8,458 nucleotides of DNA from Microcaldota archaeon (GCA_021823425.1 JAKANX010000041.1:1-8458); one strand, 5' to 3'. Numbered from the stretch's first letter, positions 1 through 6,406 are shown. Numbers and translations are program-made. The notes: generated from the sequence alone by a model not told the origin.

Positions 1-2
1 AA

Positions 3-995
3 TGGGCGGAAAAGGGAACAATATTCACGGACACGGACACCGCGCTGAAGCAATACCCGGAAATAATAAAGAAATACTTCGGCACCGTGGTTTCCGCGGG
101 CGACAACAAGTTCTCCGCCCTGAACACCGCGGTCTGGAGCGGGGGCAGCTTCCTTTTCATTCCAAAGAACGTTAAATTGGAAATTCCCGTGCAGGCGTAT
201 TTCCGCATAAACGCCAAGGCGTTCGGCCAGTTCGAGCGCACCCTCATCGTCTGCGAGGAAGGGAGCAAGATACATTACACGGAAGGATGCACCGCGCCCA
301 TTTACGACGAGGCGTCCCTGCACGCAGCAGTAGTCGAGTGCATAGTCCAGAAAGGCGCGCACCTGCGCTACACCACCATCCAGAACTGGAGCACGAACGT
401 CTACAACCTAGTAACCAAGAGGGCATTCGCGTACGAGAACGCGCTCGTGGAATGGGTGGACGGAAACATCGGCTCTGGAATCAACATGAAATATCCCGCG
501 GTCTACCTCAAGGGAAAAGGGGCACGGGCAGAATTCCTTTCAATCGCGTATGCAGGGCAGGGCCAATATCAGGATGCCGGAGCAAGGGCGATACACGAGG
601 CGGAGGACACGACCTCCGTGATAAACAGCAAGAACATCGCAAAGAACGGAGGCATAACCTCGTTCAGGGGCACCGTGCGGTTTTCGGAAAACGCCAGGGG
701 CGCAAAGAGCAGCGTGAGGTGCGACGCCCTCCTTCTGGACTCCATTTCAAGGAATGCCACATATCCGCTCCTCCAGACCGCGCAGAGCGATTCAAGCATC
801 GCGCACGAGGCGCGCGTTGGAAGGATAAGCGAGGAGCAGGTATTCTACCTGATGAGCAGGGGGCTTTCGGAATCCGAGGCGACCTCGCTTATCGTGCTCG
901 GGTTCATAGACAATTTCATAAAGGAGCTGCCTTTGGAATACGCGGTGGAATTCAACCGTTTGGTCCAGTTGGAAATGGGCAAGGGGATGGGATGA
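3..995 (+). CDS. sufB: SufB, Fe-S cluster assembly scaffold subunit (5' end outside window)
   Basis: SufB is the scaffold subunit of the cytosolic SUF complex (SufBC2D), on which Fe-S clusters are built before transfer to target proteins. The frame is open from base 3, and codons before the first possible internal start (GTG at 87) already encode typical SufB sequence ([15 protein letters not shown], then KYFGTVV), so the true start lies upstream. About 330 of the usual 460-470 residues are visible. Family landmarks follow in order: [33 protein letters not shown], then the C-terminal VRCDALLLD (Cys codon 720-722) and AHEARVG (His-Glu codons 804-809). These match the Cys and His/Glu that form the cluster-assembly site at the SufB-SufD interface in E. 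coli. The stop overlaps the next start (ATGA at 992-995), indicating translational coupling. SufC is probably upstream, but that is not visible. Identification is firm. Confidence 0.96.
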   Translation, partial: WAEKGTIFTDTDTALKQYPEIIKKYFGTVVSAGDNKFSALNTAVWSGGSFLFIPKNVKLEIPVQAYFRINAKAFGQFERTLIVCEEGSKIHYTEGCTAPIYDEASLHAAVVECIVQKGAHLRYTTIQNWSTNVYNLVTKRAFAYENALVEWVDGNIGSGINMKYPAVYLKGKGARAEFLSIAYAGQGQYQDAGARAIHEAEDTTSVINSKNIAKNGGITSFRGTVRFSENARGAKSSVRCDALLLDSISRNATYPLLQTAQSDSSIAHEARVGRISEEQVFYLMSRGLSESEATSLIVLGFIDNFIKELPLEYAVEFNRLVQLEMGKGMG

Positions 996-1630
996 GCATG
1001 GAATTCCGGACAACCGAAAAAGGCAACGCCACTTTCTCAAAAGGCGTGCTGCACGTTTCCGGAAGCGCGGCAGTTCTTTTCACCCACGGCAACGGGGAAG
1101 TGCAGAAGAAAATCGCGCTCGCGCCCGGCTCGTCGCTGGAAATCTTCACCATCTATGGAAATGGCGCGAGGGTGGAGAACCATTTCATAGTCCCGCAGGG
1201 CTGCGCGCTCGCAATCAGGGACCTATTCTCCGGCGGGGTTTCGGTGAAGAACGAGCTTCCGCTTGAGGAGAGGGACTGCCGGCTCGGCCTAATCGCCAAG
1301 GGAACGCTCGGCGAAGGCGAGGGCGCAAGCTACGCGGCGCTCGCGTCAATAGGCAAGGACGCCGCGAATTGCGAGGTGAACGTGGAGGAGCACGCATACC
1401 TTCTCGGAAAAGGCGCAAGGGCGAGCCTGCTGCCCGGGCTTGAAATCGTGAACAACGACGTCACGGCGAGGCACGCATCAACGATAAGCGAATTGGACCC
1501 GGAGCAGGTCTTCTACCTCATGAGCAGGGGGCTTTCCGAAGACGGGGCGAAAAAAGAAATCGTCGCAGGCTTCCGCTCGCGCGAAATTGCGCGCATAAGG
1601 GAGCTTTTCGGCTACGAAGTGAAAATATGA
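992..1630 (+). CDS. sufD: Short SufD-like Fe-S cluster assembly protein
   Basis: A second SufB/SufD-family protein, the likely partner of SufB in the SUF scaffold. It is 212 residues, about half the length of E. coli SufD, and consists of the beta-helix core plus the C-terminal helical domain. Recognisable segments are [20 protein letters not shown] (residues about 39-58), [18 protein letters not shown] (about 135-152), [17 protein letters not shown] (about 160-176) and [17 protein letters not shown]. His161 matches the SufD histidine needed for cluster assembly in E. coli. The cysteine two residues before it in E. coli SufD is Ala159 here. The start at 992 overlaps the sufB stop (ATGA) behind a GGGGATGGG stretch; ATG at 998 is an alternative. 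The stop overlaps the next start in the same way. The protein could instead be a short SufBD paralogue of a minimal archaeal system, but family membership is clear. Confidence 0.88.
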   Translation: MSMEFRTTEKGNATFSKGVLHVSGSAAVLFTHGNGEVQKKIALAPGSSLEIFTIYGNGARVENHFIVPQGCALAIRDLFSGGVSVKNELPLEERDCRLGLIAKGTLGEGEGASYAALASIGKDAANCEVNVEEHAYLLGKGARASLLPGLEIVNNDVTARHASTISELDPEQVFYLMSRGLSEDGAKKEIVAGFRSREIARIRELFGYEVKI

Positions 1631-2010
1631 AGGTTTTGGTTTTCGGCAATCCCTTGGTGCCGGAAGATTCGCTCGCGCTCAAGGTCGCCGAGAAACTGGC
1701 GGGAAAATTCGAATTCAAAATACTTGACGCAGTTGAGGACATAGAGAGCGAGGGCAGGAACCTGGTCATCCTGGACGTGGCCGAGGGAATAGGCAAGGCA
1801 ACGCTTCTTGAAAGCCTTGATGCGCTGCAGACGAATCCCGTTTATTCCATGCACGATTTTGACATCTCGCTCACGCTCAAGCTGCTCAAGAAAATCGGGA
1901 AGCTGGATTCCGTGAAAATAGTTGCGATTCCGAAAAATTACGGGTTGGAAAAGGCTGCAAAGGAAGCGGAAGTCATCCTTCGGTCCATTTTACCTTCAAA
2001 AAGTTCGTAG
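1627..2010 (+). CDS. [NiFe]-hydrogenase maturation endopeptidase (HycI/HybD family, M52)
   Basis: A nickel-dependent endopeptidase that removes a short C-terminal peptide from the [NiFe]-hydrogenase large subunit after metal insertion, closing the active site. At 127 residues it is shorter than the usual 150-160. The N-terminal GNPLVPEDSLA (residues 7-17) matches the GNxxxxDxxG signature, although the glycine after the acidic residue is replaced. The three metal ligands of E. coli HybD (Glu16, Asp62, His93) have plausible counterparts in Glu13/Asp14, Asp50 (VILDVAEG) and His76 (YSMHDFDISL). The start overlaps the sufD stop (ATGA at 1627-1630), so the gene is part of the suf operon. Its last 38 bases lie antisense to the 3' end of the hydrogenase large-subunit gene, its probable substrate. 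Placing it with suf rather than with the hydrogenase genes is unusual. The family call is confident; the substrate is inferred from proximity. Confidence 0.88.
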   Translation: MKVLVFGNPLVPEDSLALKVAEKLAGKFEFKILDAVEDIESEGRNLVILDVAEGIGKATLLESLDALQTNPVYSMHDFDISLTLKLLKKIGKLDSVKIVAIPKNYGLEKAAKEAEVILRSILPSKSS

Positions 2011-3271
2011 CACAGCTCATGCACGGGTCATAAGCCCGGATGAGCACCTCCATGTGCCTCCTTATGTCGTCCTTCTTCATCCGCGCGTCCAGCTTCTCCT
2101 GCACGAGCGCCCCCAGGTCCTTCTCCATCTTGACCTGGTTTTGCGCCGTGGGAATGACGAGGTTTGCGAATTCCACCTTTCCCGCGTCGTCTGTCATGAG
2201 CTTGTAATACAGAATTCCGCGGGGTGCCTCAACCACCCCTATTCCGAGCCCCTTCTTTATCTCCGCCTTCTTCACCGGCTCGGCCTTGAATTCAACCGTT
2301 TCGAGCAGCTTCACCGATGCGTCTATTCCGTGGACTATTTCAATCGCCTGCGCGAGGTTGTTGTCGAACACGTCGAACGAGGGGAACCTGCCGAGGTATT
2401 TGCCCACGTCCTTTTTCGTCTCGGGTGCGAGGCTTTCCTTGTTGTCGTTCATTCGCGCGAGCGCGCCCACCATGTACGGCCTTCCATCATAGGTGAAGCC
2501 GCGCGCCTGCGAATACGGGATTACCATGTGCTCCAAATAATGGTCGAACGCTGTCTTGAGAATGCAGCCGTTGTCCGTGCCGCATATGTCCCCGCTCACG
2601 TAATCGTAATCGTCGTTGGTCAGGGAAACGAAATCCGTCTCGGACTTGAATTTGTACTCGGTGGCCGCGAAAACGTCCACGAACTCCAGCGCGGCCTGCC
2701 GCGCGGCCTTCAGTTCGCCTATCACGGCCTTCACTTCCTCCTGCTGGGGGGCTTTCAGGAACCCGCCGACCAGCGGAAGGGGCGAGTGCACCGCCCTTCC
2801 CCCAATCATTGTCGCGAGCCTGTTGCCCGCAGCCTTGACGTCAAAAGCCTTGTGTATCAGTTCGTGCTGGGATTCGTCGAAGTCCAGAACGGAATCCTTG
2901 CCCACGTAATCCGGCAAACAAAAGAGGTATAAGTGCATCGCATGGTCGCGTATGTACGTGCCGTGCATGAGGAGCTTGCGCATGTTTATCGTCTGGCCGC
3001 TCGGCTCCACGCCGAACGCCCCCTCCACCGCGTCTATTGAGGCGAGCAGGTGCGCGACGCTGCACGTGCCGCAGATCCTGGAAACCGTCTGCGGGACCGC
3101 GAGCGCGTGCTTTCCCATCACCGAATCCACGAAAAATCTCTTGTTCTCGTCTATCACTAATTTGGCGTCAATCACTTCGCCCCTGTTCACTTTCACTTCC
3201 AATTCTGCGTGGCCCTCTATCTTGCTGAGGTTCTCCACTCCGATTGTCATATCAAGGTCCACGTTGTGCAT
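1973..3271 (-). CDS. [NiFe]-hydrogenase large (catalytic) subunit, cytosolic group 3-like
   Basis: The catalytic subunit, holding the Ni-Fe(CN)2CO centre that oxidises or evolves H2. The 432 residues carry the diagnostic motifs: KIEGHAEL with Glu19, RICGTCSVAH with Cys67 and Cys70, EAPRG with Arg351, and the C-terminal DPCMSC with Cys417 and Cys420. All four Ni-binding cysteines are present, so the enzyme looks catalytically competent. There is no signal peptide or membrane segment, which fits a cytosolic enzyme. The C-terminus continues ATN then FLKVKWTEG: the residue where the usual His (DPCxxCxxH) precedes protease cleavage is Asn423. The start at 3271 overlaps the small-subunit stop (TGATG) and has GGGTG seven bases upstream; an internal ATG at 3250 is possible. 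The 3' end runs 38 bases into the protease gene on the other strand. Motifs and length suggest group 3, but the subgroup cannot be assigned by eye. Confidence 0.94.
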   Translation of the reverse strand: MHNVDLDMTIGVENLSKIEGHAELEVKVNRGEVIDAKLVIDENKRFFVDSVMGKHALAVPQTVSRICGTCSVAHLLASIDAVEGAFGVEPSGQTINMRKLLMHGTYIRDHAMHLYLFCLPDYVGKDSVLDFDESQHELIHKAFDVKAAGNRLATMIGGRAVHSPLPLVGGFLKAPQQEEVKAVIGELKAARQAALEFVDVFAATEYKFKSETDFVSLTNDDYDYVSGDICGTDNGCILKTAFDHYLEHMVIPYSQARGFTYDGRPYMVGALARMNDNKESLAPETKKDVGKYLGRFPSFDVFDNNLAQAIEIVHGIDASVKLLETVEFKAEPVKKAEIKKGLGIGVVEAPRGILYYKLMTDDAGKVEFANLVIPTAQNQVKMEKDLGALVQEKLDARMKKDDIRRHMEVLIRAYDPCMSCATNFLKVKWTEG

Positions 3272-3819
3272 CAGGCGGCACCCGGAGCGTTCCCTGTTTC
3301 CTGTTTGGCGTTCCGAGTTCCGACGCCGAATTCCGCGAAATACCTGTCCAGCACAGCCAAGAACATCTTCTCGTCCATGGGGCAGCCGGGAACTTCGGCG
3401 TCCACATGCACGCACTTCTTCACCGGCTCCACTTTCTCGTTGAGGCGGTGCAATTTTAGGAACGGGCGTATCTTCTCCATCTGGTCCGGGGAAAACGAGT
3501 TGCGCTGTCCCGCAGGCAGGCCCGTGACCGCGCACGCGCCGATTGCGACTAGCCTTTTGCAGTTCTCCCTCACTTTCTTGAGGTTTTCCTCGTCCCTCTT
3601 TCCGCTGATTGCGCCCTCCACGAACGCAACGTCAAGGTTTTTCATGTCGTTGTTGGACTTGAGTATGCGCACGTGCGCGAAATCAATCCTGTCCTTCCAC
3701 TCAAAATAGTGCCTGTTCATGAGTTCCACGAGAACTATTGAGCTGTCCTCGGAGCACGTGAACGTGAACCAGCCTATGCGCAACTTCCTTGCGCTTCCGG
3801 CCTGCACTGGGCTTTTCAT
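3271..3819 (-). CDS. [NiFe]-hydrogenase small subunit (proximal Fe-S cluster subunit)
   Basis: The electron-transfer partner of the large subunit, carrying the [4Fe-4S] cluster next to the Ni-Fe site. It is 182 residues, has no signal peptide, and resembles compact group 3 small subunits (NADH-ubiquinone oxidoreductase 20 kDa family). Visible landmarks are TFTCSEDSS (residues 19-27), DVAFVEGAIS (63-72), VAIGACAVTG (91-100) and VPGCPMDE (143-150). Cluster ligands Cys96 and Cys146 are in their expected places. The usual CxxC near the N-terminus is reduced to one cysteine, Cys22, followed by Ser-Glu-Asp; extra cysteines lie at 87 and 136. The C-terminal tail (about 166-182) is polar and looks unrelated to the fold. 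The gene is first in its operon, with a TATA-like element centred about 25 bases upstream and no clear Shine-Dalgarno sequence, so the mRNA may be leaderless. It overlaps the large-subunit gene by TGATG. Confidence 0.87.
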   Translation of the reverse strand: MKSPVQAGSARKLRIGWFTFTCSEDSSIVLVELMNRHYFEWKDRIDFAHVRILKSNNDMKNLDVAFVEGAISGKRDEENLKKVRENCKRLVAIGACAVTGLPAGQRNSFSPDQMEKIRPFLKLHRLNEKVEPVKKCVHVDAEVPGCPMDEKMFLAVLDRYFAEFGVGTRNAKQETGNAPGAA

Positions 3820-3840
3820 GAGCCTATTTGCCCAGTTAGC

Positions 3841-3854
3841 TTTATTACTTTTCC
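3841..3854. promoter_or_regulatory. Probable shared bidirectional TATA/BRE promoter element
   Basis: The 50-base gap between the small-subunit gene (ATG at 3819, minus strand) and the membrane-protein gene (GTG at 3870, plus strand) has a single AT-rich island, TTTATTA, centred near 3844-3845. On the minus strand this reads GGAAAAG-TAATAAA, a good BRE plus TATA arrangement about 25 bases before the ATG. On the plus strand it reads TTTATTA about 26 bases before the GTG. Both distances fit leaderless transcription. The minus-strand promoter is better supported because of the purine-rich BRE. Function is inferred from spacing and composition. Confidence 0.5.
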
Positions 3855-3869
3855 CGCGAAAACAGGTTC

Positions 3870-4349
3870 GTGGAATCCCCGTACATTTTGCGCATAATGG
3901 AGAGCCATTACTGCAAGGCGCTATTCGCGCTGGCGTTCGCAGGCGCCTACTTCCTCATACCCCAGAAGGTTTTCTTCGGCTGGTACATCCTTCTCGCATT
4001 GGCATTCATGCTCTCGTTCGCGGCGACTTTCACCTGCCTGCTGAGGGACCTCAAGGAGCACATATTCGCCGCGAAAGTCGCGACCAATTCAATGCTGGGC
4101 GCGATTGCGACCACAATCGGGTTCTCGGCGCTGCAGGCGTGCGGGATAGGAATCCCGTTCTGCGGCGCGAGCTTCGGATTCATGCTTCTTTCAGCGGTCC
4201 TGCCGGGCATGTTCATAAACTTCCTGATGGACTACAGCGTGGCCATAGTCGTCTTCTCAATAGCGCTCCAGCTTTTTTCCCTTCATCAGATGAAGTGCTT
4301 CGAGGCCGAGAGCTGCTGCAAGCCGGAATTTTTCATTCCGGGTAAATGA
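3870..4349 (+). CDS. Unrecognised multi-pass membrane protein with conserved-looking cysteines
   Basis: I do not recognise this 159-residue protein. It is strongly hydrophobic, with probable membrane segments at about residues 16-31, 36-58, 75-90, 96-118 and 122-138, so four or five helices. A glycine-rich loop carries two cysteines (ACGIGIPFCG, Cys91 and Cys98), and the C-terminal tail has a further group (MKCFEAESCCKPEF; Cys143, 149, 150). These could bind a metal or form disulfides, but no catalytic motif is visible. The GTG at 3870 is chosen because the TATA-like element lies about 26 bases upstream; ATG at 3897 (MESHYCK) is an alternative that removes nine residues before the first helix. 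The stop overlaps the next start (ATGA). It diverges from the hydrogenase operon and may share its promoter region, which is the only hint of a functional link. Real gene: likely. Function: unknown. Confidence 0.75.
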   Translation: MESPYILRIMESHYCKALFALAFAGAYFLIPQKVFFGWYILLALAFMLSFAATFTCLLRDLKEHIFAAKVATNSMLGAIATTIGFSALQACGIGIPFCGASFGFMLLSAVLPGMFINFLMDYSVAIVVFSIALQLFSLHQMKCFEAESCCKPEFFIPGK

Positions 4350-4549
4350 GGATTTTCATGGGGCGCGCGGAAAAAACGACTTTCAGGGAAGCTGCGCGCG
4401 GGCTCGCGGTAGTCGCGGGCGCAGCGCTTGTCTCGGGAATACTGGTCATCCCTTTAGGAATCGGGTTCGACAAGCTGGAAAAATCCATTTCCAAGCCCCG
4501 AGCCGCATTCCAGAAGCAGGCAGCATTCCACGAAACAATACGGAAATAG
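4346..4549 (+). CDS. Small single-helix membrane protein, unknown function
   Basis: A 67-residue protein with a basic N-terminus, one probable transmembrane helix (about residues 18-40, AARGLAVVAGAALVSGILVI) and a charged C-terminal half rich in Lys, Gln and Ala that may be helical. No known family is recognised. The start at 4346 overlaps the stop of the upstream membrane-protein gene (ATGA), so the two are probably co-translated. A second ATG at 4358 has a GAGG motif six bases before it and is an equally good start, giving 63 residues. The gene ends six bases before the stop of the convergent ABC permease gene, leaving no room for a separate terminator. Codon use matches the neighbours. The pair may form a membrane unit, but nothing in the sequence says what it does. 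Confidence 0.6.
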   Translation: MRIFMGRAEKTTFREAARGLAVVAGAALVSGILVIPLGIGFDKLEKSISKPRAAFQKQAAFHETIRK

Positions 4550-4555
4550 GAAACA

Positions 4556-5332
4556 TCAGGTGGTCGCTTTCATCTTGCTGAACGTGTAGGTGGCAATCGC
4601 GACCATCGCCGCGCAGAACGCGCCGAGCACCGCGAGGTCAAGCAGGAACGGGAAGCGCGAAGCGCCCAGCAATATTCCCCGCAGGCCGTCAACGCCGTAC
4701 ATGAGCGGGTCTATGAGCGAAATCGTCTTCATCCAGTCCGGCACCTTGTCCATCGGGAAAACCGCGCCCGAAATGAAGAACAGCGGCATCACGAGCAGGT
4801 TCATTATGAGCTGGAAACCCTCCGTGTTGTTCAGCAGCGAGGCTATAATGAGCCCTATGGACACGAACGCGGACGCGATGAGCGCCATGAACGCGAGCGC
4901 GACCAGCATGTGCCCCGCGGTCAGGGTTGAGAGGGGGACCGCGCCCACCAGAAGGGTGAGCAGCAGCACGACCATCCCGTTAACCAGGGAAATGGTGGCG
5001 CTTCCCGCAATCTTGCCTATCACGATGCTCACGCGCGAAACAGGCGTTACGAGGATTTCCTTCATGAACCCGAACTGCCTGTCCCAAATGACTGAAACTC
5101 CGGAGAATATGGAGCTGAAGAGTATGGACATTCCGATTACTCCCGGGCCTATGAAGCTCAGGTAGCTCGTGCCCCCCGCGCTCTGTATGCTCGCGCCCAG
5201 CCCTGTGCCCATGACCACCAGCCACAGGAACGGCATCGTGAAATTGCCCGCAATCCTAGACTTGGAGCGAGCAAATCGTATCATTTCCCTGAGCCAGAGG
5301 GTGTAAATCGCGCCCGGTTGTATGAGTTCCAT
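4556..5332 (-). CDS. ABC-2 type transporter permease (DrrB/NodJ-like)
   Basis: The membrane subunit of an ABC exporter that works with the ATPase encoded just upstream. It has 258 residues, the usual length for this family, with six predicted helices at about 31-50, 60-82, 103-130, 140-167, 172-193 and 228-250. Family features are the cytoplasmic loop WDRQFGFMKEILVTPVSR (about 83-100), the LLNNTEGFQ turn, the segment ISGAVFPMDKVPDWM, and PLMYGVDGLRG before the last helix. Start choice: ATG at 5332 is preferred because GGAGG lies eight bases upstream. ATG at 5338 (two residues longer, ATGA overlap with the ATPase stop) is the alternative, but its Shine-Dalgarno would be only two bases away. 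Substrate is not predictable; relatives export drugs, polysaccharides or lipids. No direct link to the hydrogenase genes is evident. Confidence 0.92.
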   Translation of the reverse strand: MELIQPGAIYTLWLREMIRFARSKSRIAGNFTMPFLWLVVMGTGLGASIQSAGGTSYLSFIGPGVIGMSILFSSIFSGVSVIWDRQFGFMKEILVTPVSRVSIVIGKIAGSATISLVNGMVVLLLTLLVGAVPLSTLTAGHMLVALAFMALIASAFVSIGLIIASLLNNTEGFQLIMNLLVMPLFFISGAVFPMDKVPDWMKTISLIDPLMYGVDGLRGILLGASRFPFLLDLAVLGAFCAAMVAIATYTFSKMKATT

Positions 5333-5334
5333 GG

Positions 5335-6327
5335 TCATCTCCTCCCGTGCATGCGCATCGCGCCCTTCATGCGGTCCTTCTCGCCCGCCTCCTCGTCCCT
5401 TATCTCCCTTCCGGTGTAGTGGAGGAACACGTCCTCCAGGTTGGGCTGCTTGACCAGCACGGATTTCACCGCTATGCCATTCTTTTCGGCGAGCGCCATT
5501 ATCTTTGGAACGGCTTCGCCGCCGTTCTCCACAGTGGCGATTACTTTCCCGCCCTCGGCGACATTCGCCTTCTTCGCCAGCTTCGCCTTGCCCAGGAGGG
5601 CGGCGAACTTTTCCGGCTCCGAGCATTCCACGCTCGCAACGTCTCCTCCGAGCGACTTCTTGTGCCCTTCGGGGGTGTCAAGGGCTATTATCTTGCCCTT
5701 GTCCACAATCGCGATGCGGTCGCAGAGCTCGTCGGCCTCGTCCATGTAATGCGTAGTCAGTATTATGGTGATCCTTTCGTCCCTGTTCACGGCCTTTATG
5801 TAGTCCCACAGCTTCCTCCTCGTCTGGGGGTCCAGCCCGATTGTGGGCTCGTCAAGGAAGAGTATCTTGGGGTGGTGCATGAGCCCGCGGGCGATTTCCA
5901 GCCTGCGCTTCATGCCCCCGGAATAGGTCTTTATCTGCTTGTCCGCGAACTGCTCCAGCTCCACGAGCTTGAGCAGCTCGTTCATCCGGTTTTTTCTCAA
6001 TTCGTCCCGCATCCCGTACAGGCGACCGTGCATGTCCATGTTCTCCCTTCCGGTGAGCTCGTCGTCTAGGCTCTGGTCCTGGAACACAATCCCTATGCAC
6101 TTGCGCACCTCGTCGGTGGCCGTGGCGCAGTCGTGCCCGCACAGCGTCGCGGTTCCGGAGGTGGGCGGAAGTATGGTTGCCAGCATTGAAATGGTTGTGG
6201 TCTTCCCGGCGCCGTTGGGGCCGAGGAGGCCGAACACCTCGCCTTCGTTTATCTCCAGGCTGATGCCGTCTACCGCCGTGAAGCCGTTGAACTTCTTGGT
6301 CAGGTTGGTTATGGATATCACTGGCAT
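5335..6327 (-). CDS. ABC transporter ATP-binding protein (DrrA-type exporter ATPase)
   Basis: The ATPase subunit of the exporter whose permease follows it. It has 330 residues with all nucleotide-binding motifs: Walker A GPNGAGKTT (36-44), Q-loop VFQDQSLDDELTG (Gln83), signature YSGGMKRR (135-142), Walker B ILFLDEP (155-161), D-loop GLDPQTR and H-loop TTH (His193). A C-terminal domain of about 110 residues follows, ending in NLEDVFLHYTGREIRDEE, the conserved tail of DrrA-like (daunorubicin-resistance type) ATPases. A short basic extension (KDRMKGAMRMHGRR) closes the protein. The start at 6327 is the first in-frame ATG and has a TATA-like box about 35-40 bases upstream. The gene diverges from the HypC-HydE fusion across 128 bases. 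Function as an exporter ATPase is clear; the substrate is unknown, and drug resistance should not be assumed from the family name. Confidence 0.95.
   Translation of the reverse strand: MPVISITNLTKKFNGFTAVDGISLEINEGEVFGLLGPNGAGKTTTISMLATILPPTSGTATLCGHDCATATDEVRKCIGIVFQDQSLDDELTGRENMDMHGRLYGMRDELRKNRMNELLKLVELEQFADKQIKTYSGGMKRRLEIARGLMHHPKILFLDEPTIGLDPQTRRKLWDYIKAVNRDERITIILTTHYMDEADELCDRIAIVDKGKIIALDTPEGHKKSLGGDVASVECSEPEKFAALLGKAKLAKKANVAEGGKVIATVENGGEAVPKIMALAEKNGIAVKSVLVKQPNLEDVFLHYTGREIRDEEAGEKDRMKGAMRMHGRR
5339..5346 (-). promoter_or_regulatory. Strong ribosome binding site for the ABC permease gene
   Basis: The minus strand reads GGGAGGAG directly before two candidate starts, ATG at 5338 and ATG at 5332. 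The core GGAGG is two bases from the first and eight from the second, which favours the second. The site lies inside the last codons of the ATPase gene, so permease translation may be both coupled and independently initiated. Confidence 0.7.
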
Positions 6328-6360
6328 GCAATCATCGTGGATTATATGCGGGGAAAGGGT

Positions 6361-6379
6361 TAATATATATTACTTTTCC
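6361..6379 (-). promoter_or_regulatory. Probable BRE/TATA promoter of the ABC exporter operon
   Basis: The minus strand reads GGAAAAG followed by TAATATATATTA, a purine-rich BRE-like segment plus an AT-only TATA-like box. Transcription starting about 27 bases downstream would leave a leader of roughly a dozen bases before the ATG at 6327. The TATA part (6361-6372) is a perfect 12-base palindrome, so it could also be a regulator site or be read on the other strand. Confidence 0.55.
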
Positions 6380-6406
6380 GTATATATCCATTTTTGTATA
6401 TATTCC
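6380..6406. repeat. Pair of TATA-like direct repeats in the divergent intergenic region
   Basis: GTATATATCC (6380-6389) and GTATATATTCC (6396-6406) are near-identical and start 16 bases apart, about one and a half helical turns. They lie between the ABC promoter and the start of the HypC-HydE gene. They may be alternative TATA boxes or a regulator binding site; which one cannot be told from the sequence. Confidence 0.4.

Noticed and set aside
287..991. Open frame upstream of and continuous with the sufD-like gene, giving a 447-residue protein
   Set aside because: The first 235 or so residues are an Arg/His/Gly-rich translation of sufB in another frame. Family similarity begins only after the ATG at 992.
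1922..2932. 336-residue plus-strand open frame, with other long frames opposite the hydrogenase and ABC genes
   Set aside because: These are antisense shadows of well-supported genes in GC-rich DNA; they are His/Arg/Leu-rich and match no family I recognise.
3281..3330. Small repeats (GCGTTCC at 3287-3293 and 3308-3314, plus CTGTTT copies) in the small-subunit C-terminal tail
   Set aside because: They are too short and degenerate to call an inserted element. They probably reflect low-complexity drift in a poorly constrained tail.
3272..3535. N-terminal extension of the hydrogenase large subunit to 520 residues
   Set aside because: The extra residues are an out-of-frame reading of the small-subunit gene. 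The ATG at 3271 with the TGATG overlap gives the normal N-terminus.
4541..4560. Possible terminator between the convergent small membrane-protein gene and the ABC permease gene
   Set aside because: Only six bases separate the stops, and there is no T-run or stable hairpin. Termination must occur inside coding sequence or further on.
5339..5626. N-terminal extension of the ABC permease to 356 residues
   Set aside because: It reads the ATPase C-terminus in another frame, is highly charged and has no membrane character. The permease fold starts at MELIQ.
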